The translations under genes were made by a program, and so were the position numbers. Positions 1 through 4,423 of a stretch of DNA of 6,658 nucleotides are shown in pieces; positions within the stretch are counted from its first letter, which is position 1, and each line of letters begins with the position of its first letter. This DNA comes from JANMDR01 sp031376425 (lineage in GTDB: Bacteria > Pseudomonadota > Gammaproteobacteria > Burkholderiales > Usitatibacteraceae), in NCBI GenBank assembly GCA_031376425.1, contig JANMDR010000172.1:1-6658 (forward strand), given 5' to 3'. The notes below the pieces were generated by a model. That model was not told where the DNA came from. It ran no database searches and saw only the letters and a list, made by a program, of their open reading frames with translations.

Positions 1-13
1 AATCACCCAAAAT

Positions 14-18
14 AGGAA
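14..18 (+). promoter_or_regulatory. Ribosome binding site of the PilJ-domain gene
   Basis: AGGAA lies 5 bases upstream of the ATG at 24 and fixes the start. Too little upstream sequence is present to see a promoter. Confidence 0.6.
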
Positions 19-23
19 CCACG

Positions 24-881
24 ATGCGCCTATCCGCCTTGTTTTTTGGTTTTATCTGTATTATCGGTTTCAGCAACTTAAGCCACGCGCAAACACCCGC
101 TAAAGTGGATAACTCCATCGCTGCCGCTGCCGCTTCTGCCACTCCTGCCGCTGCTGCCGCCAACATTAACGATGCCATCAGCAAAGCCGGACAAAGCCGC
201 GCCGTCACCCAGCGCCTGCTAAAACTGCATACGCAAATGGTAGTGGGTGTAAACACCAGCCGCTCACAAACCACCCTGCTCGAAGTCATTAGCGGCTATG
301 ACGCAAATTTGGCAGAGCTGGAAAACTATGTCACCAACGTCACCACCATTAACCGCACGAACCAGTTTGCCAGAGTGTGGCAAACCTACAAAACCAGCCT
401 GCTCGCCACCCCCAATAAAACCAAACTAAAACAACTCGCCATCGAAGCCGATACCCTCATAGACATGGCTGAAAGCCTGCAGCAAAGCTATCTATCGCAA
501 TCCAAAACAGTGCGCTCCACCATCATCGACCGCTGTGACCGTCAGCGCCTCATCTCGCAGCGCCTAGCCGCCCTATTTATGCTCGAAGAAGCCGCCCAAA
601 TCACCCCGCTGCAAGCGGCAGAACAAGCCAAACTGCGCGACGAATTTGCCGCTAATTTAGCCCTACTCATCAGCGCAAACGTAAACACCGCAGATATCAA
701 CGCCGAATTAAAACTAGCCGCGCAACAATGGCAGTTTTTTCAAACCGCACTCACCGCCAAACACGGCCTAGAAGCCGCCCGCCACGTCGCCACCACCAGC
801 GAACGCATACTAGAAGTGCTAAACAACGCCACCGCCATGTATCAGCGCGTGGTAGCTAGTGGGGTGAAAGCACCGCGATAA
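24..881 (+). CDS. Secreted protein with two PilJ-type (type IV pili methyl-accepting chemotaxis N-terminal-like) motifs
   Basis: The 285-residue product has a signal peptide: Arg2, a hydrophobic core at about 5-17, and likely cleavage after SHA (20-22). An Ala-rich low-complexity linker follows (about 32-46). Two copies of a PilJ-like helical motif are visible: ISKAGQSRAVTQRLLKLH at 52-69 and IDRCDRQRLISQRLAALF at 168-185. Both fit the family pattern of Ala/Cys-Gly/Asp-x-x-R followed by a hydroxyl residue, QR and hydrophobics. This domain occurs outside the membrane in PilJ and in nitrate-sensing receptors related to NarX. There is no second membrane helix and no HAMP or signalling domain, so the product is probably a soluble periplasmic helical protein; ligand binding is inferred only. 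AGGAA at 14-18 lies 5 bases before the ATG, which supports this start. The stop codon directly abuts a repeat array. Confidence 0.82.
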   Translation: MRLSALFFGFICIIGFSNLSHAQTPAKVDNSIAAAAASATPAAAAANINDAISKAGQSRAVTQRLLKLHTQMVVGVNTSRSQTTLLEVISGYDANLAELENYVTNVTTINRTNQFARVWQTYKTSLLATPNKTKLKQLAIEADTLIDMAESLQQSYLSQSKTVRSTIIDRCDRQRLISQRLAALFMLEEAAQITPLQAAEQAKLRDEFAANLALLISANVNTADINAELKLAAQQWQFFQTALTAKHGLEAARHVATTSERILEVLNNATAMYQRVVASGVKAPR

Positions 882-917
882 CCGTAATTCCATTCCGCAA
901 CGTAGCAAGACGCAACC

Positions 918-1008
918 CGTAGGGGCGAATCATTATTCGCCCGCCAACGCAAAAAATACGATAACGATAATTTTCACCACCGAAGGCGAAAGATTTTTCG
1001 CCCCTACG
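918..1008. repeat. 91-bp inverted-repeat element, copy 1
   Basis: The ends are a perfect 12-bp inverted repeat: CGTAGGGGCGAA on the left and its complement TTCGCCCCTACG on the right. Each end also forms its own hairpin: GGGCGAAT with loop CATT on the left, and GGCGAA with loop AGATTT on the right. The A/T-rich core includes the tandem ACGATAACGATA. The build resembles a REP/BIME pair or a small MITE. No coding potential is seen. Copy 1 differs from copy 2 at 4 positions and from copy 4 at 3. Confidence 0.9.
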
Positions 1009-1051
1009 ATTTACACCGTGGTGATATTCGACAACGCAGCAAGACGCAGGC
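1009..1051. repeat. 43-bp linker of the 134-bp repeat, first full copy
   Basis: It joins copies 1 and 2. It is the same as 1567-1609 except at two bases near its right end (AGGC here, AACC there). A diverged form (28 of 36 bases) precedes copy 1 at 882-917, so the linker belongs to the repeating unit. Confidence 0.85.
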
Positions 1052-1142
1052 CGTAGGGGCGAATAATCATTCGCCCGCCAACGCAAAAAATACGATAACG
1101 ATAATTTTCATCACCGAAGGCGAAAGATTTGTCGCCCCTACG
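1052..1142. repeat. 91-bp inverted-repeat element, copy 2
   Basis: It has the same architecture as copy 1 with the intact 12-bp ends, except that one G (in GATTTGTCGCC) breaks a base of the right hairpin and of the terminal repeat. The left hairpin loop is AATC instead of CATT, a variant shared with copy 3. What follows is not the linker but an unrelated block. Confidence 0.9.
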
Positions 1143-1197
1143 GATTGCGCAACCACCAATATTTGCAAGAATGGGCAGTACCCCCCGTACCGCGCCG

Positions 1198-1326
1198 CCA
1201 AGTTCATTTGAAAAGTCGGGGGGATGTCGTGGGCAACTGTTTGAGCGGGCGCTGTTACTTTCCCCACGCAGTAAATCTTTACCGCACGCGAGTTTTGCCC
1301 GCGCCCGACTTTTCAAATTAACTTGG
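1198..1326. repeat. Long inverted repeat inside the block
   Basis: The left arm 1198-1220 and the right arm 1304-1326 are reverse complements at 22 of 23 positions; the one mismatch is in AAGTTCATTTG against AAGTTAATTTG. The loop is about 83 bp. Next to the arms, GTGGGCAAC on the left and TTGCCCGCG on the right give a second, weaker match. It looks like a small repeat unit of its own. Confidence 0.8.
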
Positions 1327-1389
1327 GGACACACGAGCCGCTTTTGTTTTTTGGCGAGACGTGCGGCGTGGCGGGTGTGCTTTTCTTGG

Positions 1390-1424
1390 GTTACTTTCTT
1401 TTTGCACAAGCAAAAGAAAGTGAC
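1390..1424. repeat. Strong hairpin GTTACTTTCTTTTTGC / GCAAAAGAAAGTGAC
   Basis: Bases 1390-1405 pair with 1410-1424 around an ACAA loop, with one bulged T and one G-T pair. Hairpins based on GTTACTTTCTTTTG are, from general knowledge, common scattered repeats in proteobacterial genomes. No T-run follows on the plus strand, so it is not called as a classical terminator. Confidence 0.75.
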
Positions 1425-1445
1425 TTGCTGGCGTCAACCACGCCA

Positions 1446-1474
1446 TGGTGGAAAAACGCACGGTTCATCCACCA
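1446..1474. repeat. Short hairpin TGGTGGA ... TCCACCA
   Basis: A perfect 7-bp stem (1446-1452 with 1468-1474) encloses a 15-base loop rich in AAACG and CGGTT. It resembles the family of short repeats with GGTGGAT/ATCCACC stems seen in many proteobacteria; that family link is from memory. Confidence 0.55.
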
Positions 1475-1475
1475 C

Positions 1476-1566
1476 CACAATAGCGAATAATCATTCGCCT
1501 GCCAACGCAAAAAATACGATAACGATAATTTTCACCACCGAAGGCGAAAGATTTTTCGCCCCTACG
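1476..1566. repeat. 91-bp inverted-repeat element, copy 3, left end lost
   Basis: From GCGAAT at 1483 onward it matches the other copies, sharing the AATC loop with copy 2. The first 7 bases, expected CGTAGGG, are CACAATA, so the terminal repeat is gone on the left while the right end (to 1566) is intact. A C to T change (GCCTGCC) also weakens the left hairpin. This is consistent with the neighbouring block having replaced that end. Confidence 0.85.
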
Positions 1567-1609
1567 ATTTACACCGTGGTGATATTCGACAACGCAGCAA
1601 GACGCAACC
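1567..1609. repeat. 43-bp linker of the 134-bp repeat, second full copy
   Basis: It joins copies 3 and 4 and matches 1009-1051 except at two bases. Its last 18 bases (GCAGCAAGACGCAACC and flanking) also match the sequence before copy 1 closely. Confidence 0.85.
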
Positions 1610-1700
1610 CGTAGGGGCGAATCATTATTCGCCCGCCAACGCAAAAAATACGATAACGATAATTTTCGCCACCGAGGGCGAAAGATTTTTCGCTCCTACG
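1610..1700. repeat. 91-bp inverted-repeat element, copy 4, overlapping the end of a gene
   Basis: The left end is intact. On the right, TTCGCTCCTACG has one change in the terminal repeat. The last five bases lie inside the minus-strand DUF3297 gene: CTA at 1696-1698 reads TAG, its stop codon, and CG at 1699-1700 is part of its last codon. The loop CATT matches copy 1. Confidence 0.9.
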
Positions 1701-1974
1701 CTATCGGTGGCGATGATTCAGGATAAAACACTTCCACCGTGCCCTTCAGTTTAATCACCAACGGAAACCCACGCCGATCTAGCGCTTTACCCGCAGGCAC
1801 TTTCACCCAACCCTCGCTAACGCAATACTCCTCCACATCCGTACGCGGCTTGCCATTCAGGCGCACACCCACACCAGTTTCAAAAAACGATGCAATATGA
1901 AACTTACTACGCGGATCAGCGGAAAGGCGGTCGGGTAGAAGGGCTAGTGCAGAGTTAGTAGATTCAGTCATCAT
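1696..1974 (-). CDS. DUF3297 family small protein
   Basis: The 92-residue product matches the DUF3297 family from memory: a short N-terminal NSALALLPDRLSADPRS, then a conserved core with VGVRLNGKPRTDVEEYCVSE (35-54) and WVKVPAGKALDRRGFPLVIK (56-75), ending in a KGTVEVFY strand. Family members are about 80 residues, cytoplasmic, widespread in proteobacteria and of unknown function. Two ATG codons stand in tandem at the start (1972-1974 and 1969-1971); the second gives the usual MT- beginning and may be the real one. No clear Shine-Dalgarno sequence is seen. The last codon and stop come from a repeat element, so the C-terminal tail may differ from relatives. It appears to be a single-gene unit, with a promoter just upstream. 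Confidence 0.85.
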   Translation of the reverse strand: MMTESTNSALALLPDRLSADPRSKFHIASFFETGVGVRLNGKPRTDVEEYCVSEGWVKVPAGKALDRRGFPLVIKLKGTVEVFYPESSPPIA

Positions 1975-2000
1975 TAAATTTTAGCGAATTAAAAAATGCA

Positions 2001-2006
2001 ATTATA
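2001..2006 (-). promoter_or_regulatory. Probable -10 box of the DUF3297 gene
   Basis: The minus strand reads TATAAT exactly, 26 bases upstream of the first ATG. No good -35 is present at 17 bases (CTATGT). GCGC-ACATA-GCGC at 2020-2032, in the -35 area, is a small inverted repeat that could bind a regulator; this is speculative. Confidence 0.5.
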
Positions 2007-2073
2007 CGCTGTGCTGTCAGCGCACATAGCGCACCAGCAAATGATCCGCGCTCAATTCCGCTCTGTGGAGGGG

Positions 2074-2093
2074 GAGGGAAATATATTTCCCTC
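2074..2093. repeat. Perfect 20-bp palindrome
   Basis: GAGGGAAATA is followed directly by its reverse complement TATTTCCCTC with no loop. It lies downstream of the GST gene and upstream of the DUF3297 promoter. It could be a protein-binding site or part of a transcript end; the sequence does not decide. Confidence 0.75.
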
Positions 2094-2101
2094 AACGCAG
2101 C

Positions 2102-2129
2102 GGGGTGGTTCGTGGCAACGAAGCACCCC
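2102..2129 (-). terminator. Hairpin just downstream of the GST gene, possible transcript end
   Basis: GGGGTGGTTCGT (2102-2113) pairs with ACGAAGCACCCC (2118-2129) at 11 of 12 positions around a GGCA loop. It starts 11 bases after the GST stop codon. No T-run follows on the minus strand, so it is not a textbook intrinsic terminator; it may protect the 3' end of the mRNA or be a dispersed repeat. Confidence 0.4.
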
Positions 2130-2140
2130 AACAAACGCAC

Positions 2141-2821
2141 TCACGCGGCTATAAGCTTCGACAATGCCGATTGGCGTTTGACGAGAAATTCGTGCAGCAG
2201 TTTTGGGTAGTCATCACGCACGGCGGTTTTAACCGATGTGCGTTCGGCCAATGCATTGCGCCAGTTGTTGATTCGTGGAAGATCTGCAAACGTGCCAAAA
2301 TTTGCGATGCTGTCAAATACCTCAAAATAACGGAAGATAGGCGCAAACACGGCATCGACGATACAAAAATCAGGTCCGGCAAAGTAAGGGCCTTGTGCTG
2401 ATAGGGCGCACTCTACTTGCTTGAATTTGCTTCTTAACACTTGCGCTTGTTGGGTTAATGCGGTGTCGTCAGCGGCGTTGTAAAACGCGGCAATGTTGTT
2501 GAGAATGGTGGAACCAAACTCCATCCACGCGCGGTGTTGGGCGCGGATTAAGGCGTTCGTAGGATGCAGGGGGGGTGCTAGTGTATCTTCTAGATATTCG
2601 CAAATTACGGCGGATTCAAAGATGGGCTGCTCGCCTACGAGCAAAACGGGTGTTTTGCCTAGTGGCGATATTTTCATAAACCATTCGGGCTTGTTGGCAA
2701 GATCAATATCGCGCCGATCAAACGCAGCCCCTTTTTCAGTGAGCACGATAATGGCGCGTTGCACATAGGGACACAATAGATGGCTCACGAGAGCGAACGG
2801 GGGAGTTGCGCTAGTGTGCAT
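2141..2821 (-). CDS. Glutathione S-transferase family protein
   Basis: The 226-residue cytoplasmic product has the two-domain GST layout. The N-terminal thioredoxin-like domain (about 8-85) carries LCPYVQRA with Cys17 in the active-site position, cis-proline Pro58 in TPVL (57-60) and the glutathione-binding ESAVICEYLED with Glu69-Ser70. The C-terminal helical domain (about 90-215) has GPYFAGPDFCIVDAVFAPIF; Asp156 is kept, but the usual Ser/Thr of the N-capping box is Cys153. A catalytic cysteine points to omega- or beta-like enzymes acting in thiol transfer or reduction rather than tyrosine-type conjugation; that is inference, and the substrate is unknown. GGAG lies 8 bases before the ATG. 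It follows doxX by 51 bp on the same strand with no promoter evident between, so the two are probably co-transcribed. Confidence 0.88.
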   Translation of the reverse strand: MHTSATPPFALVSHLLCPYVQRAIIVLTEKGAAFDRRDIDLANKPEWFMKISPLGKTPVLLVGEQPIFESAVICEYLEDTLAPPLHPTNALIRAQHRAWMEFGSTILNNIAAFYNAADDTALTQQAQVLRSKFKQVECALSAQGPYFAGPDFCIVDAVFAPIFRYFEVFDSIANFGTFADLPRINNWRNALAERTSVKTAVRDDYPKLLHEFLVKRQSALSKLIAA

Positions 2822-2872
2822 GGTTTAATCTCCGTAGGTGATTCAATATTTTGCCACTGGAACGCACAAACA

Positions 2873-3301
2873 TCATTCTGCTGCGCGAATGGTAAGCGCC
2901 TCGCTACACTTGACGCTGAAGCGACCATCGCCTAATAACCAGTGCGCTATCGAGGCGACAGCAAGAAATACCGGATACTCCCAGCCCCCGCCGTTACTGG
3001 TATGAACCCAACCATTGGGAAGGTGTACCCATGCCGCGCCAAGCAAAATGGGCGTGAGCAATAACGACGCCTGCCGACCATAGATGCCGAGCAATATCGC
3101 CACACCGCCCAATAGTTCTGCCGCAAACACGGGATAGGCCAGCATGCCGGGTAGACCCACAGATTGAAAGAACGAGGCCGTTCCGGGGAGGGTAAATACA
3201 AATAATTTAAGTAGTGCATGGGCAATCCACATTAAACCTAGGCCGACGCGAAGCACTAGCAAACCGAACGATGATACAGAAGCAGGTGAGCTTACATTCA
3301 T
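2873..3301 (-). CDS. DoxX family integral membrane protein
   Basis: The 142-residue inner-membrane protein has four predicted helices: about 13-35, 54-73, 78-93 and 107-124. The family pattern is visible: LRVGLGLMWIAHALLKL in helix 1, AELLGGVAILLGIYGR in helix 2 and the loop GWVHTSNGGGWEYP (97-110) before helix 4. The DoxX family is poorly characterised; a mycobacterial member takes part in a membrane complex that links detoxification of oxidants to thiol balance. It is the first gene of a probable doxX-gst operon divergent from a LysR-type regulator, which suggests a redox or electrophile-stress role (inference). A weak GAAAGAA precedes the ATG. The length is normal and no damage is seen. 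Confidence 0.87.
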   Translation of the reverse strand: MNVSSPASVSSFGLLVLRVGLGLMWIAHALLKLFVFTLPGTASFFQSVGLPGMLAYPVFAAELLGGVAILLGIYGRQASLLLTPILLGAAWVHLPNGWVHTSNGGGWEYPVFLAVASIAHWLLGDGRFSVKCSEALTIRAAE

Positions 3302-3395
3302 ATAATTCTTTCACTGGAAAATAGACATTGGCAAATACAGCAACCAGTAGTTTAATATTGCAATAATGAATTTAAAATAGGCTAAATTACAAACA
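3302..3395. promoter_or_regulatory. Divergent promoter region between doxX and the LysR-type gene
   Basis: The 94-bp A/T-rich gap must hold both promoters. For doxX (minus strand), TTGCAA at 3358-3363 and TGTATT at 3334-3339 are 18 bases apart and could be -35 and -10. For the regulator, TAAAAT at 3373-3378 is a possible -10 with a poor -35 (TTTAAT, 3351-3356). The matches are partial, so the assignments are tentative. A TATTGCAATA palindrome overlaps the candidate doxX -35. Confidence 0.45.
3356..3365. promoter_or_regulatory. Candidate regulator-binding site 1, TATTGCAATA
   Basis: A perfect 10-bp palindrome lies in the divergent intergenic region 54 bp from the doxX start. LysR-type proteins usually bind short dyads in such gaps. 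The core ATTGCAAT recurs 50 bp away inside the regulator's own gene. Confidence 0.4.
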
Positions 3396-4280
3396 ATGAA
3401 TGCAAAATTGCAATACCACTTAACCTCGTTAGATTTAGAAACGCTCTTGACGATTGCCAGGCTAGGTACGCTCGTGAGCGTAGCGGAGCGCCTAGGCGTG
3501 GACAACTCAACGGTGTTTCGCACCGTGCAGCGGATGGAACGGGGTTTGGGTCAGCGACTATTCGAACGCACGCGCAACGGGTATTTGCCGAACGAGTTGG
3601 CGCAAACTCTCATTACCCATGCGGAGCGTATGGAATCAGAGCTGGAAGCTGCGCGCAGTGCCGCACAACAGACGCATCAACAAATTAGTGGCAGCGTTCG
3701 TATCACAACCACCGATACTTTATTACATGGTTTGATCGCACCTGCATTAATTGGCTTTAAGGCGTTGCATCCCTTGGTTCAGTTTGATTTGCATACCGGC
3801 AATGAGCTCGCAAACCTCAGCCGCCGTGATGCCGATATCGCGCTACGTGTGACCAAACGCCCACCAGCCCATTTGATCGGCAAGCCACTGGGCAATATTC
3901 GCGTGGCCGTATTTATGGCAAGCCGTGGGCGCGCCCGCACGCTAGAAGATCACTTACAAAAAAACACGCCATGGATTGCGCCTGACGACGCGCTGCCAGA
4001 ACATCCATCGGTGCTATGGCGTAGAAAGCACGCCCCCAAAGCGCAGGTGCAGTATCGCGTGAGCAGTATTTTAAGTGTGGCAGAGCTTATCGCCCAAGGC
4101 TTAGGCATAGGCATCTTACCGTTGTTTTTGGCGCAAGGCCGACGTGATTTGCGACAGTTGGGCGAACCGCTTAGCGAGAGTGAAACGCCGTTGTGGATAC
4201 TCATGCACGCAGAATCAAAACATCTGCGCCGCGTATCTGCCGTGTTCACGCATTTTTCGCAAAACATTCGGTTAGCGTAA
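3396..4280 (+). CDS. LysR-type transcriptional regulator
   Basis: The 294-residue DNA-binding protein has an N-terminal winged helix-turn-helix (about 13-70) with LLTIARLGTLVSVAERLGVD, then STVFRTVQRMERGLGQRLFERT (38-59), where LysR members keep LGxxLFERT. A linker helix (about 70-97) and a substrate-binding domain follow from SGSVRITTTDTLLHGLIAP (98-116) to the C-terminus, including ELIAQGLGIGILPLFLA. Length is typical for the family. It is transcribed away from doxX-gst, the usual arrangement for a regulator that controls both itself and its divergent neighbour. The effector is unknown. The ATG has no clear Shine-Dalgarno sequence (TAGG is 14 bases away), but no better start is visible in frame. 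The 3' end converges on the hsdR-side genes. Confidence 0.9.
   Translation: MNAKLQYHLTSLDLETLLTIARLGTLVSVAERLGVDNSTVFRTVQRMERGLGQRLFERTRNGYLPNELAQTLITHAERMESELEAARSAAQQTHQQISGSVRITTTDTLLHGLIAPALIGFKALHPLVQFDLHTGNELANLSRRDADIALRVTKRPPAHLIGKPLGNIRVAVFMASRGRARTLEDHLQKNTPWIAPDDALPEHPSVLWRRKHAPKAQVQYRVSSILSVAELIAQGLGIGILPLFLAQGRRDLRQLGEPLSESETPLWILMHAESKHLRRVSAVFTHFSQNIRLA
3407..3414. promoter_or_regulatory. Candidate regulator-binding site 2, ATTGCAAT
   Basis: This identical 8-bp palindrome lies in codons 4-7 of the LysR-type gene, 50 bp (about five helical turns) from site 1. Placement on the same DNA face would suit a tetramer that bends DNA and represses its own gene. Binding is inferred. Confidence 0.3.
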
Positions 4281-4309
4281 TTACCCCCCCGACAGCATCC
4301 GGACGGCAA

Positions 4310-4423
4310 TTAATAGCCCCCGTGCACTGTGCACGGCGCACGGACGCGCCGCACGACAGGCCGCAAGAACGGCCATAACACCCCCGCCAACAGCGCCATC
4401 AGCAGCTCAGTAATGATTTTCAT
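4310..4423 (-). CDS. Possible 37-residue membrane peptide overlapping the end of hsdR
   Basis: I do not recognise this peptide. Starting at the second of two tandem ATGs (4421-4423), it begins MKIITELLMALLAGVLWPFL and continues with a basic stretch RPVVRRVRAP to a TAA stop. One hydrophobic segment (about 3-20) followed by Arg-rich residues fits a single-pass inner-membrane peptide with its C-terminus inside. AGGG lies 5 bases before this ATG, within the hsdR reading frame; the ORF overlaps hsdR by 17 bases, so translation could be coupled. The first ATG (4424-4426) is too close to AGGG. A longer in-frame version up to 4522 would run antiparallel to nothing but overlaps hsdR far more and is less likely. 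It may also be a chance ORF. Confidence 0.38.
   Translation of the reverse strand: MKIITELLMALLAGVLWPFLRPVVRRVRAPCTVHGGY
4321..4335. repeat. Palindrome CGTGCAC-T-GTGCACG
   Basis: Two perfect 7-bp arms surround a single T. It lies at the 3' end of the small ORF, between the convergent LysR-type and hsdR-side genes. It may help end transcription, but with a 1-base centre it would form a cruciform or a binding site more readily than an RNA hairpin. Confidence 0.55.

Larger units (their letters stand above)
1143..1482. repeat. Block of unrelated palindromic repeats splitting the array
   Basis: About 340 bp separate copy 2 from the truncated left end of copy 3 and replace the expected 43-bp linker. 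It contains a long-range inverted repeat (1198-1220 with 1304-1326), a strong hairpin (1390-1424) and a short TGGTGGA/TCCACCA hairpin (1446-1474). The plus-strand open frame through it gives a peptide with FSWVTFFLHKQKKVTCW, of a kind I recall as a spurious translation of a widespread proteobacterial repeat. I therefore do not call a gene. Boundaries are set by where the flanking 91-bp elements stop matching. Confidence 0.7.
882..1700. repeat. Composite palindromic repeat array filling a convergent intergenic region
   Basis: No credible gene lies here. The region holds four copies of a 91-bp inverted-repeat element (918-1008, 1052-1142, 1476-1566 with a damaged left end, 1610-1700). A linker occurs before copies 1, 2 and 4. 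Copies 1 to 2 and copies 3 to 4 are each spaced exactly 134 bp. Between copies 2 and 3 sits a different block of about 340 bp with its own palindromes. The array begins at the base after the stop codon of the plus-strand gene and runs into the last codons of the convergent minus-strand gene. Many strong hairpins on both strands suggest it could end transcription from both sides; that role is inferred. Longer open frames here are repeat translations and are not called. Confidence 0.9.

Noticed and set aside
856..1086. Minus-strand open frame of 76 codons overlapping the end of the PilJ-domain gene
   Set aside because: It lies across copy 1 and part of copy 2 of the repeat and is antisense to the real gene end; no family match or start signal.
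1011..1409. Minus-strand open frame of 132 codons in the repeat region
   Set aside because: Its end contains the same FAFG-ENYRYRIFCVGG peptide that other frames produce from each 91-bp copy, so it is repeat translation.
1129..1614. Plus-strand open frame of 161 codons across the repeat block
   Set aside because: It crosses the block, a 91-bp element and a linker; its translation follows repeat sequence, not a protein family, and it has no ribosome binding site.
918..1700. CRISPR array
   Set aside because: Four regularly placed repeats were considered, but the repeat is 91 bp, the 'spacers' are nearly identical to each other, and no cas gene is present.
2105..2768. Plus-strand frames opposite the GST gene
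   Set aside because: They are antisense shadows; the minus-strand GST has clear family motifs and a good ribosome binding site.
4359..4374. GGCCG/CGGCC hairpin as a terminator
   Set aside because: The stem is only 5 bp, no T-run follows on either strand, and it falls within the small ORF.
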